A stretch of 64,000 nt of DNA from Splendidivirga corallicola (GTDB taxonomy: Bacteria > Bacteroidota > Bacteroidia > Cytophagales > Cyclobacteriaceae). Positions 36,135 to 43,883 of this stretch are shown piece after piece; the first letter of the stretch is position 1, and each line of letters begins with the position of its first letter. The stretch covers positions 124,001-188,000 of the forward strand of contig JAUJEA010000009.1 of NCBI GenBank assembly GCA_030442035.1, written 5' to 3'. The notes under the pieces were generated by a model that was not told the origin of the DNA, did not search any database, and worked only from the letters and a program-made list of their open reading frames with translations. The translations under genes were made by a program, and so were the position numbers.

Positions 36135-36986
36135 TTAATCGTCGAAATGAACAGTAAGTACAGGCATATTCGCTTCCCGGATGAGGTGCTCGGATATACT
36201 ACCAAAAACCAGGTGTGCAAGGCCTTTTCTCCCATGAGTAATGGTTACTATAATATCGGCTTTCACCTCACCGGCAAAATGTAAAATCCCTCTTTCCAGG
36301 TCGGTATTGTGAACCACGTTAATGGTATAATCTTCCAATTGATGTTCTTCAGCAAATGCTTTTACACGTTCCTTGGTTTCAGCCATGGAACCGGTTGCTT
36401 TCTTAGCTACATATACCAGGTGAAGCTTACAATCAAAATAACTCATAAACTTCTTGATACGGCTCATACCACCATAAGCCTTTCTGTTAAGATCTGTGGC
36501 CAGAACAAGATTGTTGATTTGAAAATTTTGGGTGGGTTTTCTAACTGCCAGAACCGGACAATGCGTAATTCTGATAATCCTTTCAGTGTTATTGCCTATG
36601 AAATACTCCATTAATGTATTTTCACCGCTTGTACCCATTACCACCAAATCGATATGATATTTCTCAATGAAATTTGTAATACCTTTTTCCATTTCATCAA
36701 TAGAAATCATTGGGTAAACATTTACATCGCCGGTATTCTTGGTTCCTATTATGTCATAAAGCTTTGCTTCGTTTACGCGATGGAGCTCAAGTATGAATCG
36801 TTCCTCATCTGTGATCATATCCTCATATACGGCACTGCCTGCTGCGCTGAATCCTGTACTGGATATTCTTTGTATCACATTAAGAAAATAAATCTCTGCA
36901 TCAAATTTCTCTGCGATCTCAATAGCCACATCCAATGCGTTTTCGGAAATCTTTGAAAAATCGGTTGGAACCAAAATTCTGTTCAT
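36135..36986 (-). CDS. Universal stress protein with two UspA domains
   Basis: A 283-residue protein with two tandem UspA domains (about residues 1-145 and 150-283). Domain 1 has RILVPTDFSKISENALDVAIEIA and LVVMGTSGENTLMEYFIGNNTERIIRITHCPVLAVRK, the ATP-binding GxxG-like segment. Domain 2 is less typical, with NLVLATDLNRKAYGG, DIIVTITHGRKGLAHLVFGSISEHLI. Tandem forms are common in Bacteroidota. Its stress trigger is not evident. It sits 20 bp after the DUF2807 gene and is followed by a strong terminator. Confidence 0.93.
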   Translation of the reverse strand: MNRILVPTDFSKISENALDVAIEIAEKFDAEIYFLNVIQRISSTGFSAAGSAVYEDMITDEERFILELHRVNEAKLYDIIGTKNTGDVNVYPMISIDEMEKGITNFIEKYHIDLVVMGTSGENTLMEYFIGNNTERIIRITHCPVLAVRKPTQNFQINNLVLATDLNRKAYGGMSRIKKFMSYFDCKLHLVYVAKKATGSMAETKERVKAFAEEHQLEDYTINVVHNTDLERGILHFAGEVKADIIVTITHGRKGLAHLVFGSISEHLIREANMPVLTVHFDD

Positions 36987-37006
36987 TGTTAAGTTCTTTG
37001 GTTTAA

Positions 37007-37747
37007 TTAATTTCTAGTATCCCTATCTCTGTTTTTTGCTCTGTAAACTTTACCCAGACCAGACACATTCTTATCAACATGTGCCGGATCACCAGCATAT
37101 TCTACACCACCTATACCACTAACGCTTGCTTCTAAGCTATTATTGACAAAAACCTGTGCAGCACCAACACCACTAAGACTGATCTCGCAATCATTGCTTT
37201 CGAGTTCGAAGGCATCCAGGTTACCGGCACCACTCAATTTAAGATCCTGATGCTCTACCTTTCCGGATAGCTTCACCAATCCTGCTCCTGATATTTGAAC
37301 ATAGAGATTCCTGGCATCGATTTCCAGGTCTGTAATTCCTGCCCCGGCCATTTTTATATCCAGATCTTTACTGCGTAAAACATCTTCACTCTGTATGTTG
37401 GCCGCACCTCCCACATAAATTCCGCTAATTTCCTGATAGGTGAGATACACTTTGATACCATGCCTGCTTCTGAGCATCTCAAGATTATCTATTTCAAGTT
37501 GGTGACCTGAAACATCAACGTCTATATAATCGAATAAGTTCTCATCGGTCTCAATGGTCAGTGCTTCTTCATTTCCTCGCCTTAGGAACACTTCGTAGGT
37601 TCCACTCACTTTCAATTCATCGAAACCGGAAATGTCATAATCCCTCGATATGATATTACCATTTCCACGTCTTTGAGGACCTATATCACAGCTGTAAAAA
37701 AGGATGAGTGATAGTCCTATAAGTGATAATTTGATATAGTTGCTCAT
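37007..37747 (-). CDS. Head GIN (DUF2807) lipoprotein-like protein
   Basis: A 246-residue exported protein with a lipoprotein-type signal (LSLIGLSLILFYSCDIGP, Cys20). The mature part is a repeated beta-helix-like DUF2807 domain with ISRDYDISGFDELKVSGTYEVFLRRG, LDIKMAGAGITDLEIDARNLYVQISGAG, and several G-A/S-G steps. Such proteins are thought to be exported adhesin-like or envelope-quality factors, but no function is proven. It is divergent from glyA and precedes the stress protein gene by 20 bp. Confidence 0.88.
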   Translation of the reverse strand: MSNYIKLSLIGLSLILFYSCDIGPQRRGNGNIISRDYDISGFDELKVSGTYEVFLRRGNEEALTIETDENLFDYIDVDVSGHQLEIDNLEMLRSRHGIKVYLTYQEISGIYVGGAANIQSEDVLRSKDLDIKMAGAGITDLEIDARNLYVQISGAGLVKLSGKVEHQDLKLSGAGNLDAFELESNDCEISLSGVGAAQVFVNNSLEASVSGIGGVEYAGDPAHVDKNVSGLGKVYRAKNRDRDTRN

Positions 37748-37908
37748 AGGGATCAGTTTTTTGATAAGTTAATATCTAATTGCTTATTTTCAAAATCTGG
37801 TAACGTGAGGTTGTATTATTGACAGACGAAATACCAATTTCTTATTTCAGTGCTTTACCAGACAAGAAATATTGTTTTAAAATAAGTAGATTAATAATTG
37901 TCTTTATC

Positions 37909-37916
37909 TATTTTTG
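37909..37916 (+). promoter_or_regulatory. Candidate -7 promoter box of glyA
   Basis: TATTTTTG matches TAnnTTTG and lies 30 bp before the glyA start at 37947. No clear TTTG element is seen at the usual distance upstream. Confidence 0.45.
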
Positions 37917-37946
37917 TGCCGATTTAAAGCTTTTTAATAAATAGAC

Positions 37947-39218
37947 ATGGGACTAGACACTATTGTATTCGACCTTATTGAAAAAGAAAAACAAAGACAA
38001 CAAAGTGGAATTGAGCTGATTGCCTCTGAAAATTTTACTTCTCCGTCTGTAATAAAAGCGATGGGAAGTGTTTTGACTAACAAATATGCAGAGGGGCTGC
38101 CAGGCAAGCGATACTATGGTGGATGCGAGGTTGTGGATGAGGTAGAGCAATTGGCCATTGATCGAATTAAAGAGCTTTTTGGAGCAAGCTGGGCTAATGT
38201 TCAGCCGCACTCTGGTGCACAGGCGAATGCAGCGGTAATGCTGGCCGTTTTGAAACCCGGAGACAAAATTTTAGGATTTGATCTCTCACATGGTGGTCAT
38301 TTGACTCATGGCTCCCCTGTTAATTTCTCCGGAAAATTGTATGAGCCTACATTCTATGGTGTTGAAGCTGAAACCGGATTGATCAATTGGGACAATGTGG
38401 AAGAAACAGCTCAAAAAGAAAAGCCAAAGTTGATAATTTGTGGTGCTTCAGCCTATAGCAGAGACTGGGATTATGAAAGACTTCGCAGCATTGCCGATGA
38501 AGTAGGAGCATTACTACTTGCTGATATTTCCCATCCGGCAGGTTTAATAGCCAGGGGCCTGCTAAATGATCCTTTAGAGCATTGTCACATTGTTACTACG
38601 ACTACACATAAAACACTAAGAGGACCTAGAGGTGGATTGATCATGATGCGTGAAGATTTTGAAAATCCGTTTGGACTGAAGACACCAAAAGGAAGTACTC
38701 GGATGATGTCTTCTTTACTTGATTCCGGTGTATTCCCGGGAACACAGGGCGGACCTCTGGAACATGTGATTGCAGCTAAAGCTGTTGCTTTTGGTGAAGC
38801 CCTGACTGATGAGTATATGCATTACGTGGTTCAGGTACAAAGAAATGCCAAAGCTATGGCGGCTGCTTTTGTCGAAAAAGATTACAAAGTAATTTCAGAT
38901 GGAACTGATAACCATATGATGTTGATTGATCTTAGGTCAAAAGGTGTGACCGGCAAATTGGCAGAGAATACTTTAGTTCAGGCAGATATTACCATCAACA
39001 AGAATATGGTGCCTTTTGATGACAAGTCCCCCTTTGTCACTTCAGGAATCAGGGTTGGTACTGCAGCCATGACCACAAGAGGCATGAAAGAAGAGGATAT
39101 GATCAGGATAGTAGAGCTTATCGATACGATCATTATGAACCATGAAGATGAATCTAAGGTCAAAAGCATAAAAGCAGAGGTGAACGATTGGATGAAGAAT
39201 TTTCCATTATATCAATAA
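37947..39218 (+). CDS. glyA: Serine hydroxymethyltransferase
   Basis: A 423-residue PLP enzyme that interconverts serine and glycine with tetrahydrofolate. [55 protein letters not shown] and the PLP lysine Lys222 in [14 protein letters not shown] are all present. The length is normal. It opens a plus-strand run glyA-tatC-rpiB with gaps of 3 and 6 bp, so these are co-transcribed although their roles differ. Confidence 0.98.
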   Translation: MGLDTIVFDLIEKEKQRQQSGIELIASENFTSPSVIKAMGSVLTNKYAEGLPGKRYYGGCEVVDEVEQLAIDRIKELFGASWANVQPHSGAQANAAVMLAVLKPGDKILGFDLSHGGHLTHGSPVNFSGKLYEPTFYGVEAETGLINWDNVEETAQKEKPKLIICGASAYSRDWDYERLRSIADEVGALLLADISHPAGLIARGLLNDPLEHCHIVTTTTHKTLRGPRGGLIMMREDFENPFGLKTPKGSTRMMSSLLDSGVFPGTQGGPLEHVIAAKAVAFGEALTDEYMHYVVQVQRNAKAMAAAFVEKDYKVISDGTDNHMMLIDLRSKGVTGKLAENTLVQADITINKNMVPFDDKSPFVTSGIRVGTAAMTTRGMKEEDMIRIVELIDTIIMNHEDESKVKSIKAEVNDWMKNFPLYQ

Positions 39219-39221
39219 ATC

Positions 39222-40031
39222 GTGGGTAAGCCGGAAAAGGAAATGTCTTTTTTAGACCACCTGGAGGAACTCAGGTGGCATTTGATAAGGTCTGTGATTG
39301 CAATATTGGTTTTTGCCATAGCAGCCTTTATCTATAAGGATTTCGTTTGGGGAACAATTATCTTTGGCCCCTCCAAGGCCGATTTCTGGACATTTCGCAT
39401 GCTATGTAAATTAGGAGAGCTCGTTAACTCTGACCTGTTGTGCATAACTGATTTGCCTTATATTTTACAAAGCAGGAAAATTACCGGGCAGTTTACAATG
39501 CACCTTTCCGGTTCTTTTGTTATAGGATTGGTTTGTGCCTTTCCTTACTTCTTTTGGGAAATATGGCGGTTCATCAAACCAGGTCTTCATACCAATGAAA
39601 AAAAGGTCAGCCGGGGAGCAGTATTTTTTGTGAGTCTTCTTTTTTTCTCAGGTATATTATTCGGCTACTTTATAGTTAGTCCACTTTCTTTTAATTTCTT
39701 ATCCAATTATCAAATTGTTCCGGGGATCAAAAATCAATTTGATATCATTTCATACGTTTCGTTCTTCACAACATTGGTACTTGCCTGTGGCATTTTATTC
39801 CAGATCCCTATGGTTACGTTATTCCTGTCAAAGGCTGGAATTTTAACACCCGACATTCTTCGGAAATATGCAAAACATGCTATTATAGTGATACTGTTTG
39901 TTTCCGCTGTCCTTACTCCTCCCGATATAATCAGTCAGGTTCTCATTGCTGCCCCTTTGACAATACTTTACCAAATAAGTATCTTTATCTCGGCGCGCAT
40001 AGAAAAGAAAAATAAGAAATTTTTAGAATAG
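39222..40031 (+). CDS. tatC: Twin-arginine translocase subunit TatC
   Basis: A 269-residue inner-membrane protein with six hydrophobic segments, the receptor for twin-arginine signal peptides. Features: N-terminal MSFLDHLEELRWHLIRS, conserved YFFWEIWRFIKPGLH, and LACGILFQIPMVTLFLSKAG. The start is a GTG at 39222, 3 bp after glyA; an ATG seven codons further in is an alternative but would remove part of the conserved N-terminus. tatA/tatB are not in the window. Confidence 0.95.
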   Translation: MGKPEKEMSFLDHLEELRWHLIRSVIAILVFAIAAFIYKDFVWGTIIFGPSKADFWTFRMLCKLGELVNSDLLCITDLPYILQSRKITGQFTMHLSGSFVIGLVCAFPYFFWEIWRFIKPGLHTNEKKVSRGAVFFVSLLFFSGILFGYFIVSPLSFNFLSNYQIVPGIKNQFDIISYVSFFTTLVLACGILFQIPMVTLFLSKAGILTPDILRKYAKHAIIVILFVSAVLTPPDIISQVLIAAPLTILYQISIFISARIEKKNKKFLE

Positions 40032-40037
40032 CAGCTT

Positions 40038-40472
40038 ATGTCATTGAAAATAGCCATTGGGGGAGATCACGCTGGATTTACCTATAAAGAAAAACTCGTT
40101 GAGAGATTGAAGGCAAATGGAACTGAAGTTACAGACCATGGGCCTTTCAGTGATGCATCTGTTGATTACCCGGATTTTGTCCATCCTGTTGCCAGTGATG
40201 TGGAAAGCGGTAAGGCTGATTTCGGCATATTGATCTGCGGAAGTGGTAATGGTGTTGCTATGACAGCCAATAAACATGCAGATATCAGGGCCGCTCTCTG
40301 TTGGAATGAGGATCTTGCGGCCTTGGCAAGGCAACATAACAATGCCAATGTTCTGTGCATTCCGGCAAGGTTTATTTCTTATGGGCTTGCTGAAAAATTA
40401 GTAGATGTTTTTCTTGCCAGTGATTTTGAAGGAGGCAGACATTCCAGAAGGGTCGATAAAATTAAGTGTTAA
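40038..40472 (+). CDS. rpiB: Ribose 5-phosphate isomerase B
   Basis: A 144-residue RpiB/LacA/LacB-family isomerase of the non-oxidative pentose phosphate pathway. The opening IAIGGDHAGFTYKE, the catalytic CGSGNGVAMTANK loop (Cys is the catalytic base) and AALARQHNNANVLCIPARF segments are present. The length is standard. It is 6 bp after tatC, the last gene of glyA-tatC-rpiB, and ends 4 bp from a convergent membrane protein gene. Confidence 0.95.
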   Translation: MSLKIAIGGDHAGFTYKEKLVERLKANGTEVTDHGPFSDASVDYPDFVHPVASDVESGKADFGILICGSGNGVAMTANKHADIRAALCWNEDLAALARQHNNANVLCIPARFISYGLAEKLVDVFLASDFEGGRHSRRVDKIKC

Positions 40473-40476
40473 AAAT

Positions 40477-41880
40477 TTATTTTAGCTGATAAACATTTCC
40501 AGAGCCTACTTTCCTGTATTTACTTTTTATTGTAGGCATTTTTTCAAATAAATTTTCCATAATCCCCTGATCATCAATAATCACTTGTGGAGCATCTTTT
40601 TGGAAATTTCTGAAAATAGCAGTGATATTATCATAGTAATTTGGTTTAGACAGTTGCATCGCAGCAAGATCCCAGTTCAAATAAGGAGTGGCCAGCTTGG
40701 CATTTTTGTACACATCCAGATTATTTCCAATGAAAAGGACTTTTTTGCTATCCACCATATTGTCCCATGGTGTTTCCTGAAGCAATAATGATTCGTAATT
40801 AATAATATTTTTTAATGAATTACTTTTGAGAAATACCGACACATTTATATAAACTACAGCCACAAGAAAGGTGGTAAAGATAACTTCAGCTTTCCATCGT
40901 TTCCTGATTTGAAGGAAATAATGATTTAAGAAAAAAGCGATTCCCGGCACAAAGATAATCCATTGAAAAGGAGCCCTCCTACTGATGAAAAGCCAACTAA
41001 AAGCACTGAGAATCATCATTGTAAAAAAGATCTGTTGAAATCGTACCTGATGATTCGTAAACCGGGTGGTTTGAAAAGTCTTTACCAATGCAATGACCAG
41101 GAAGAACATGGGTACGGCAACGGAACCTATGATGGTACCAAAATTGACCAGTCCTTTCTCCACAATGAAAAAAGAGGAAAAAAGATAATTGATATAAAAT
41201 GGTTTGATTGCGCCCAACAGGTAGAAATAAATCCAGGTGAAAATGAACGGAAGTAAAAAGCCATAGATTAGTAATAAATAACCTCTGGGTCGAGTTCCGG
41301 TGAACAGCAGGAACGCAATTGATGTAGCTATCACAAACAGGAAGCTGGGATAATAAAATAAAAATGCAATTCCAAAATATAACCCTGTCCTTAATACCAA
41401 CTGATTTTTAGATCTCTCTACAACCTGGACCAATACGTTATTTATGGCCATCAAAGTAAAAGTAAGGCTCATTAAGACCGGTGATAGGGTGTAGAAATCA
41501 TAGACCAGGCTCATGAGTATCGCATAAATCAATGCTGGTAGATAGGAGCTTTCGTTATAGGCTCTGTGTGTTAAAAGAATATTGTTGAATACAAACGCCT
41601 GAATGAAAACCAGCAGTATAGAAATGACATAATATGGTGTATTGGTTCGGCCAAAGAGCTCGTTAAGTATCCAGTAGACTGTTGCCGAGAGCGGAGCAAC
41701 ATCATCCCATACATCCACATACATATGCCCGCCCTGACTTAACTTTTCTCCAATGATCAACCAATTAAGTTCGGGTTTTGTAGTTGGTAAATCAGTAAAT
41801 AATGACCATCTGAAAAGCAAAATTATTATAAATACACCTACTAATCGATATGGATCATTAATCTTAAAATAGCTTAGCAA
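40477..41880 (-). CDS. Polytopic membrane protein, possible GT-C-type glycosyltransferase
   Basis: A 467-residue protein with about eleven hydrophobic segments. The N-terminal region contains a MYVDVWDDVAPLSATVYWI motif in a predicted extracytoplasmic loop with paired acidic residues, as in GT-C transferases that use lipid-linked sugars. The C-terminal 100 residues form a soluble domain (KKVLFIGNNLDVYKNAKLATPYLNWD, APQVIIDDQGIMENLFEKM). Membership in GT-C is an inference from topology and motif position. It is divergent from rbfA. Confidence 0.6.
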   Translation of the reverse strand: MLSYFKINDPYRLVGVFIIILLFRWSLFTDLPTTKPELNWLIIGEKLSQGGHMYVDVWDDVAPLSATVYWILNELFGRTNTPYYVISILLVFIQAFVFNNILLTHRAYNESSYLPALIYAILMSLVYDFYTLSPVLMSLTFTLMAINNVLVQVVERSKNQLVLRTGLYFGIAFLFYYPSFLFVIATSIAFLLFTGTRPRGYLLLIYGFLLPFIFTWIYFYLLGAIKPFYINYLFSSFFIVEKGLVNFGTIIGSVAVPMFFLVIALVKTFQTTRFTNHQVRFQQIFFTMMILSAFSWLFISRRAPFQWIIFVPGIAFFLNHYFLQIRKRWKAEVIFTTFLVAVVYINVSVFLKSNSLKNIINYESLLLQETPWDNMVDSKKVLFIGNNLDVYKNAKLATPYLNWDLAAMQLSKPNYYDNITAIFRNFQKDAPQVIIDDQGIMENLFEKMPTIKSKYRKVGSGNVYQLK

Positions 41881-41900
41881 AGAATTAATTTTTTAATTGT

Positions 41901-41908
41901 TATCTTTG
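41901..41908 (+). promoter_or_regulatory. Candidate -7 promoter box of rbfA
   Basis: TATCTTTG matches TAnnTTTG on the plus strand, about 130 bp before the chosen rbfA start at 42042. No good upstream TTTG element was seen. Confidence 0.35.
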
Positions 41909-42041
41909 GTTCTTACGTTTATGACAAACAAGGCCAAACTTGGTCATAAACAATTTGACAAGTTTAGAAATTTGATAGGCTATATGCAAGCTATACTAAA
42001 CAACTTTGTCAAAACAGGAGCCCATAGATATTTGTGAAGCA

Positions 42042-42413
42042 ATGACGGAAAGTAAGAGACAGCAAAAATTCAATAAACTTCTTCTAAAGGACCTTGGAGA
42101 AATATTGCAAAGGGAATCAAGAAATCTTTTTGGAAATGTTTTTCTTACGGTCACAGGCGTGAAAATTACTCCTGATCTTAGTTTGGCAAGAATATATGTG
42201 AGTATGATGCTGGTGGGAGAGAAGGGTGAAATGGTGGACAAATTAAATGCAAAGAAAAAGGAAATCAGAAAACTTTTGGGAAATAAGATCGGTAAACAAG
42301 TAAGGGTTGTGCCGGATCTCTTTTTTATGCTGGATGATTCTTTGGAAGAAGCGGACCGCCTGGAAGATATTTTTAAAAAACTTGATATACCACCTCCTGA
42401 AAACCAGAGCTAG
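42042..42413 (+). CDS. rbfA: Ribosome-binding factor A
   Basis: About 123 residues from the ATG at 42042. A TTG at 42006 in the same frame would add 12 residues, but the MTESKRQQKFNKLLLKDLG opening fits RbfA N-termini. The KH-like fold is shown by LTVTGVKITPDLSLARIYVSM and the C-terminal KQVRVVPDLFFMLDDSLEEADRLEDIF. RbfA binds the 30S subunit during 16S rRNA maturation and helps cold adaptation. The gene precedes a LolC/E-type permease gene with a 24-bp gap. Confidence 0.94.
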   Translation: MTESKRQQKFNKLLLKDLGEILQRESRNLFGNVFLTVTGVKITPDLSLARIYVSMMLVGEKGEMVDKLNAKKKEIRKLLGNKIGKQVRVVPDLFFMLDDSLEEADRLEDIFKKLDIPPPENQS

Positions 42414-42437
42414 TTTTATCTATTTATCTATAAAATT

Positions 42438-43664
42438 TTGAACGTTCCGTTTTTCATAGCAAAGAGATATTTCAATTCCAAAAAGAAAAGGAATTTCATC
42501 AATGTCATTTCAATCATTTCCATGATTGGAGTAGCGGTGGGAACAACGGCCCTTGTTGTTGTACTTTCCGTGATAAACGGACTGGAAGATAATATCAGAT
42601 CATTATATGGCTCATTTGATCCCGAATTGAAGATTACTGCGGATTCCGCTAAATCATTTGAGGTAAGTGATGAGCTTATCAATAAGATTAAAGATGTTGA
42701 AGGGGTGGCGTTTGTTACTCAGGTAGCCGAAGATAATGCACTCCTGAGGTATAGGGATGCTCAAATGATTGTTAAGGTTAAGGGAGTGGAAGACAATTTT
42801 GTTCATCAGAACAACTTGGAAAGCAACCTTGTCTATGGGAATAGCACACTTCATGATGGGCAAAAGGATTATGCAATAATTGGCAGATCAGTTCAAATCA
42901 GGTTGGGTATTGCTCCGGAAAATAATCTATTCCCTTTGAGGGTCTATTATCCTCGTAACACCAAGACTCAATCACTTGATCAAAGTAAATTGTTTAGCAT
43001 CAAGAATATCCTTCCGGGAGCTGTTTTTGCCATCGAGCAACAATATACGGAACAATATGTCTTCGTTCCCTTGTTGTTTGCTGCAGAGCTTTTTGAACTG
43101 AAGAATCGACGCACTTCACTTGAAATTAAAACCGAGAAGGGATTCTCGATCGCTGAAGTACAAAAAAGTTTGAAACTAGCATTAAAAGGTGAGACATTTA
43201 AAGTATTGAATTCGGATGAGCAGCATTCCAGCCTGCTAAGAGCAATTAGGATCGAGAAACTTTTTGTATTTATCACTTTTTCCTTTATCCTGGCTATTGC
43301 TTCGTTTAATATATTCTTCTCGTTAACCATGTTGGCCATTGAGAAGAAAAAGGATATTGCCGTATTATTCGCTATGGGAGCTACACGCAATGTGGTCAAA
43401 CGTATTTTCTTGTCCGAAGGAGCGATCATTGCGTTCACAGGCGCTGTGATTGGATTGATATTGGGATTATTGGTTTGTTGGATCCAACAGACCTTTGGTA
43501 TAATATCCATGGGAATGGAGACCTCTGTTTTGGACGCCTACCCTGTCAAAATGCAGCTAACAGATTTCGTATATACGGCTATCAGCATTATAATCATTAC
43601 TTTTTTAGCGTCATACAGACCAGCAATTATGGCGGCAAGGGTCGAAGTGAAGGATCAATTATAA
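42438..43664 (+). CDS. LolC/LolE-type ABC transporter permease
   Basis: A 408-residue permease with one N-terminal membrane segment (about 20-42), a large periplasmic domain and three C-terminal segments (about 275-300, 325-350, 370-395), the FtsX/LolE topology. PFFIAKRYFNSKKKRNFINVISIISMIGVAVGT and the C-terminal YPVKMQLTDFVYT and ASYRPAIMAARVEVKDQL are typical. Such proteins release lipoproteins from the inner membrane with LolD and LolA. The start is a TTG at 42438. LolD is not adjacent. Confidence 0.88.
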   Translation: MNVPFFIAKRYFNSKKKRNFINVISIISMIGVAVGTTALVVVLSVINGLEDNIRSLYGSFDPELKITADSAKSFEVSDELINKIKDVEGVAFVTQVAEDNALLRYRDAQMIVKVKGVEDNFVHQNNLESNLVYGNSTLHDGQKDYAIIGRSVQIRLGIAPENNLFPLRVYYPRNTKTQSLDQSKLFSIKNILPGAVFAIEQQYTEQYVFVPLLFAAELFELKNRRTSLEIKTEKGFSIAEVQKSLKLALKGETFKVLNSDEQHSSLLRAIRIEKLFVFITFSFILAIASFNIFFSLTMLAIEKKKDIAVLFAMGATRNVVKRIFLSEGAIIAFTGAVIGLILGLLVCWIQQTFGIISMGMETSVLDAYPVKMQLTDFVYTAISIIIITFLASYRPAIMAARVEVKDQL

Positions 43665-43700
43665 TTGATCTACAAGTCCTCTCAACATAGGATATTCTTT

Positions 43701-43726
43701 TATTGGAAAATTTTACTTTTCCAATA
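43701..43726 (+). terminator. Candidate terminator after the LolC/E-type gene
   Basis: Arms TATTGGAAAA (43701-43710) and TTTTCCAATA (43717-43726) pair exactly across a six-base loop and are followed by a short T/A-rich run. It lies 37 bp after the permease stop. The U tract is weak. Confidence 0.5.
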
Positions 43727-43883
43727 TTTAAATCAAAATCCTGGATTCAATTTTGGGCCTTTAACTCATTGATCCTAAGGTTTTTTTTAGATGATCAGTC
43801 ATTTTTGAATTTAGGATTATTACCATTTAAAGTATGATTTATAACATAAATTTTTTAATTTGCAATTTCGTGAGTTTTAAATT